Below are positions 11,815-13,125 of a stretch of 13,125 nt of DNA, piece after piece. The position numbers were made by a program, and so were the translations under genes. The stretch is from assembly GCA_003158835.1 (NCBI GenBank), contig PMLI01000277.1:1-13125 (forward strand), given 5' to 3'. The number at the start of each line of letters is the position of its first letter. The first letter of the stretch is position 1. Origin of the DNA: Acidimicrobiaceae bacterium (GTDB lineage: Bacteria > Actinomycetota > Acidimicrobiia > Acidimicrobiales > Palsa-688). Under the pieces are notes generated by a model, which worked only from the letters and a program-made list of their open reading frames with translations, was not told where the DNA came from and searched no databases.

Positions 11815-13125
11815 TCAGGTGACCTTCAGCGTGTACGCGTGGCTCCCGAAGCGCACGGCCGCCTTAGTCGAGTCCTTGACTAGGACGATAACCGTGAACG
11901 TGCCCTTGGTTGTGGGGGTGCCGCTGAGCGCTGCTCCGCTCGCGCTCAGGCCGGGTGGGAGCCCCAGGAACGTCCAAGTGTAGGGCGGCGTGCCGCCGGT
12001 CGCGGACAGCGATGCCGAGTACGCGGCTCCATCGGTGGCCGCTTTGAGCTTGTCCGGGCTGACGGTCAGAGCCTTGGCGCCGAAGGTGGGCGCGTCGGTG
12101 CCGGGGAGCTTGGACGAGCCTTTGGTGCCGGGGTTGCCGGCGTCGCCCGCCTGGCCGGCATGGCCGGCCGAGCCGTCCTTGCAGGCCGAGCAGAAACTCC
12201 CCCGGTACCCCTGTCGGCCGCCCGGGCCGCCGGCACCACCGGCCCCCGGTGAGCCGGGCGAGCCCGCGCTCACGCTGTCTGCGGAGAAGCTGAGACCGCT
12301 GACCAAGACCCGCGCTGCAGTGCTCGTAGAAGTCGGCAGCGCCTTCGCGTAGATAGCGCCGCCAGAGCTGCTGGCGGCCACGCCACCGTGACCGCCCTTG
12401 CCACCGGCCGCCCCGTCGCCGCCATTGCCACCGTCTGCCCCTACGCTGTGCACGCTGACCCCGCCACCGCTGTCACCGCCGTTACCGCCGTCACGGCCCT
12501 GGCCGCCCTGGCCACCCGGCTGCCCGGCGCCACCCGCTGCGGTGTCGGACTTGAACGAGGTCGTCTCGACTGTCGCCGGGCCCGTGCTGTAGATGGCGCC
12601 GCCGTGGGCGTCGCCGCCGCCACCGCCCTGGTCGCCGTCGCCGCCGCCACCGCCTTCACCGCCGTCGCTGCCGGACCCCGAGCTGTTGGCGGCCGGGCCA
12701 AGAACGTCGCCACCGGCGTTCCCGCCGTCGTTCCCGTGCCCGCCGAAGCCGCCGGCACCACCCGCGCCGGCCTTGCCACCGGCCCCACCAGTGGCGCCGT
12801 TGGAGCTGAACGTCGAAGCGAGGACCGTCAGCTTGCCAGCCGAGTAGACCCCTGCGCCCTCGCCTTTGCCACCGTCACCGGCACCCCCGCCGCTGCCGCC
12901 GTCGCCCCCAGCACCACCGCCACCCGCGTCAGCCCCGTTGGCGGCGGTGCCGTTGGAGTTCGGGGCGAAGCTCACTCCCTGGGCGCCACCCTCGCCACCC
13001 TCGCCGCCAACGCCACCGTCACCGCCGGCTCCCCCGGCACCACCACTGCCGCCGGCCCCACCCTTGGCGGCGTTGGCCTGGAACAGCGAGCTGACGACCA
13101 CGAGCGTGCCCTCGCTGTAGATGGC
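11815..13125 (-). CDS. Glycine-rich PGRS-like beta-helix surface protein, C-terminal part
   Basis: The minus-strand frame is open from the TGA at 11815-11817 through the right edge, so the N terminus and any signal or PE-type domain are not in view. About 436 residues are visible. At least three units share the pattern (A/G)(I/V)YSxGxLTVxxSxFxxNxAxGG, e.g. AIYSEGTLVVVSSLF, GVYSAGKLTVLASTFSSN and AIYSTGPATVETTSFKSD. Each is followed by long GG(A/D/S)-rich stretches. This looks like a parallel beta-helix with glycine-rich inserts, similar in composition to mycobacterial PE_PGRS proteins. A short collagen-like part (GSAGHAGQAGDAGNPGTKG) with an FCSAC pair lies near 12115-12200. The last ~85 residues form a putative Ig-like (He_PIG-type) domain: GGTPPYTWTFLGLPPGLSAS then GTPTTKGTFTVIVLVKDS. 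It is probably exported and cell-surface; function unknown. Confidence 0.85.
   Translation of the reverse strand, partial: AIYSEGTLVVVSSLFQANAAKGGAGGSGGAGGAGGDGGVGGEGGEGGAQGVSFAPNSNGTAANGADAGGGGAGGDGGSGGGAGDGGKGEGAGVYSAGKLTVLASTFSSNGATGGAGGKAGAGGAGGFGGHGNDGGNAGGDVLGPAANSSGSGSDGGEGGGGGDGDQGGGGGDAHGGAIYSTGPATVETTSFKSDTAAGGAGQPGGQGGQGRDGGNGGDSGGGVSVHSVGADGGNGGDGAAGGKGGHGGVAASSSGGAIYAKALPTSTSTAARVLVSGLSFSADSVSAGSPGSPGAGGAGGPGGRQGYRGSFCSACKDGSAGHAGQAGDAGNPGTKGSSKLPGTDAPTFGAKALTVSPDKLKAATDGAAYSASLSATGGTPPYTWTFLGLPPGLSASGAALSGTPTTKGTFTVIVLVKDSTKAAVRFGSHAYTLKVT

Noticed and set aside
11990..13120. Several proline-rich plus-strand frames
   Set aside because: They are the complement of glycine codons in the PGRS-like gene and have no independent support.
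12115..13125. Possible CRISPR or satellite array in the repetitive right end
   Set aside because: The repetitiveness is irregular Gly-codon repetition within one open frame; there are no constant-length repeats or spacers.

Overview
The window is high-GC DNA with actinobacterial features: a GAF-ANTAR antiterminator, a STAS protein, frequent GTG/TTG starts, CAP-domain and PGRS-like secreted proteins, and weak -35 but TANNNT -10 promoters. A deep-branching Actinomycetota such as Acidimicrobiia fits, but that is inference because no phylogenetic marker gene is present.

Layout. 1-1735 (+) is a membrane-anchored GGDEF/EAL cyclic-di-GMP protein whose 5' end lies off the window. 1777-2376 (-) is a small secreted protein that looks frameshifted near its C terminus. 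It is divergent from a 78-residue protein at 2510-2746 (+). 2829-4106 (+) is a large secreted CAP-domain protein with an Ig-like tail. 4320-4853 and 5049-5789 (+) are two signalling genes, a STAS anti-sigma-antagonist-like protein and a GAF-ANTAR RNA-binding regulator. 5790-8100 is an accessory region of short unfamiliar ORFs and long non-coding gaps. It holds a 92-residue ORF, a secreted protein made of two tandem ~60-residue repeats, and a third unrecognised protein. 8310-10303 (+) is a tight two-gene sugar operon: a D-psicose/D-tagatose 3-epimerase-like isomerase overlapping a Gfo/Idh/MocA dehydrogenase by four bases. 10304-10946 contains a terminator and a decayed transposase. 10947-11597 (-) is a glycine-rich-domain-protein-like hypothetical. 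11815 to the right edge (-) is the C-terminal part of a very glycine-rich beta-helix/PGRS-like surface protein ending in an Ig-like domain.

The most unusual signal is non-coding. Two ~115-base elements (5855-5968 and 6362-6478) share a -10-like hexamer, a 5' hairpin with compensatory base changes, a 17-base identical core, a closing stem, a conserved GTGAAAAA and a downstream GGCG at a fixed distance from the complementary CGCC in the core. They look like two copies of a structured 5' leader RNA, possibly a riboswitch or protein-binding leader. They directly follow the gene for an ANTAR RNA-binding protein and precede accessory genes. I do not recognise the family.

The two halves of the window are functionally separate. 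The left part is signalling and secretion (c-di-GMP, STAS, GAF-ANTAR, secreted proteins). The right part is a sugar epimerase/dehydrogenase pair followed by transposon debris and surface proteins.
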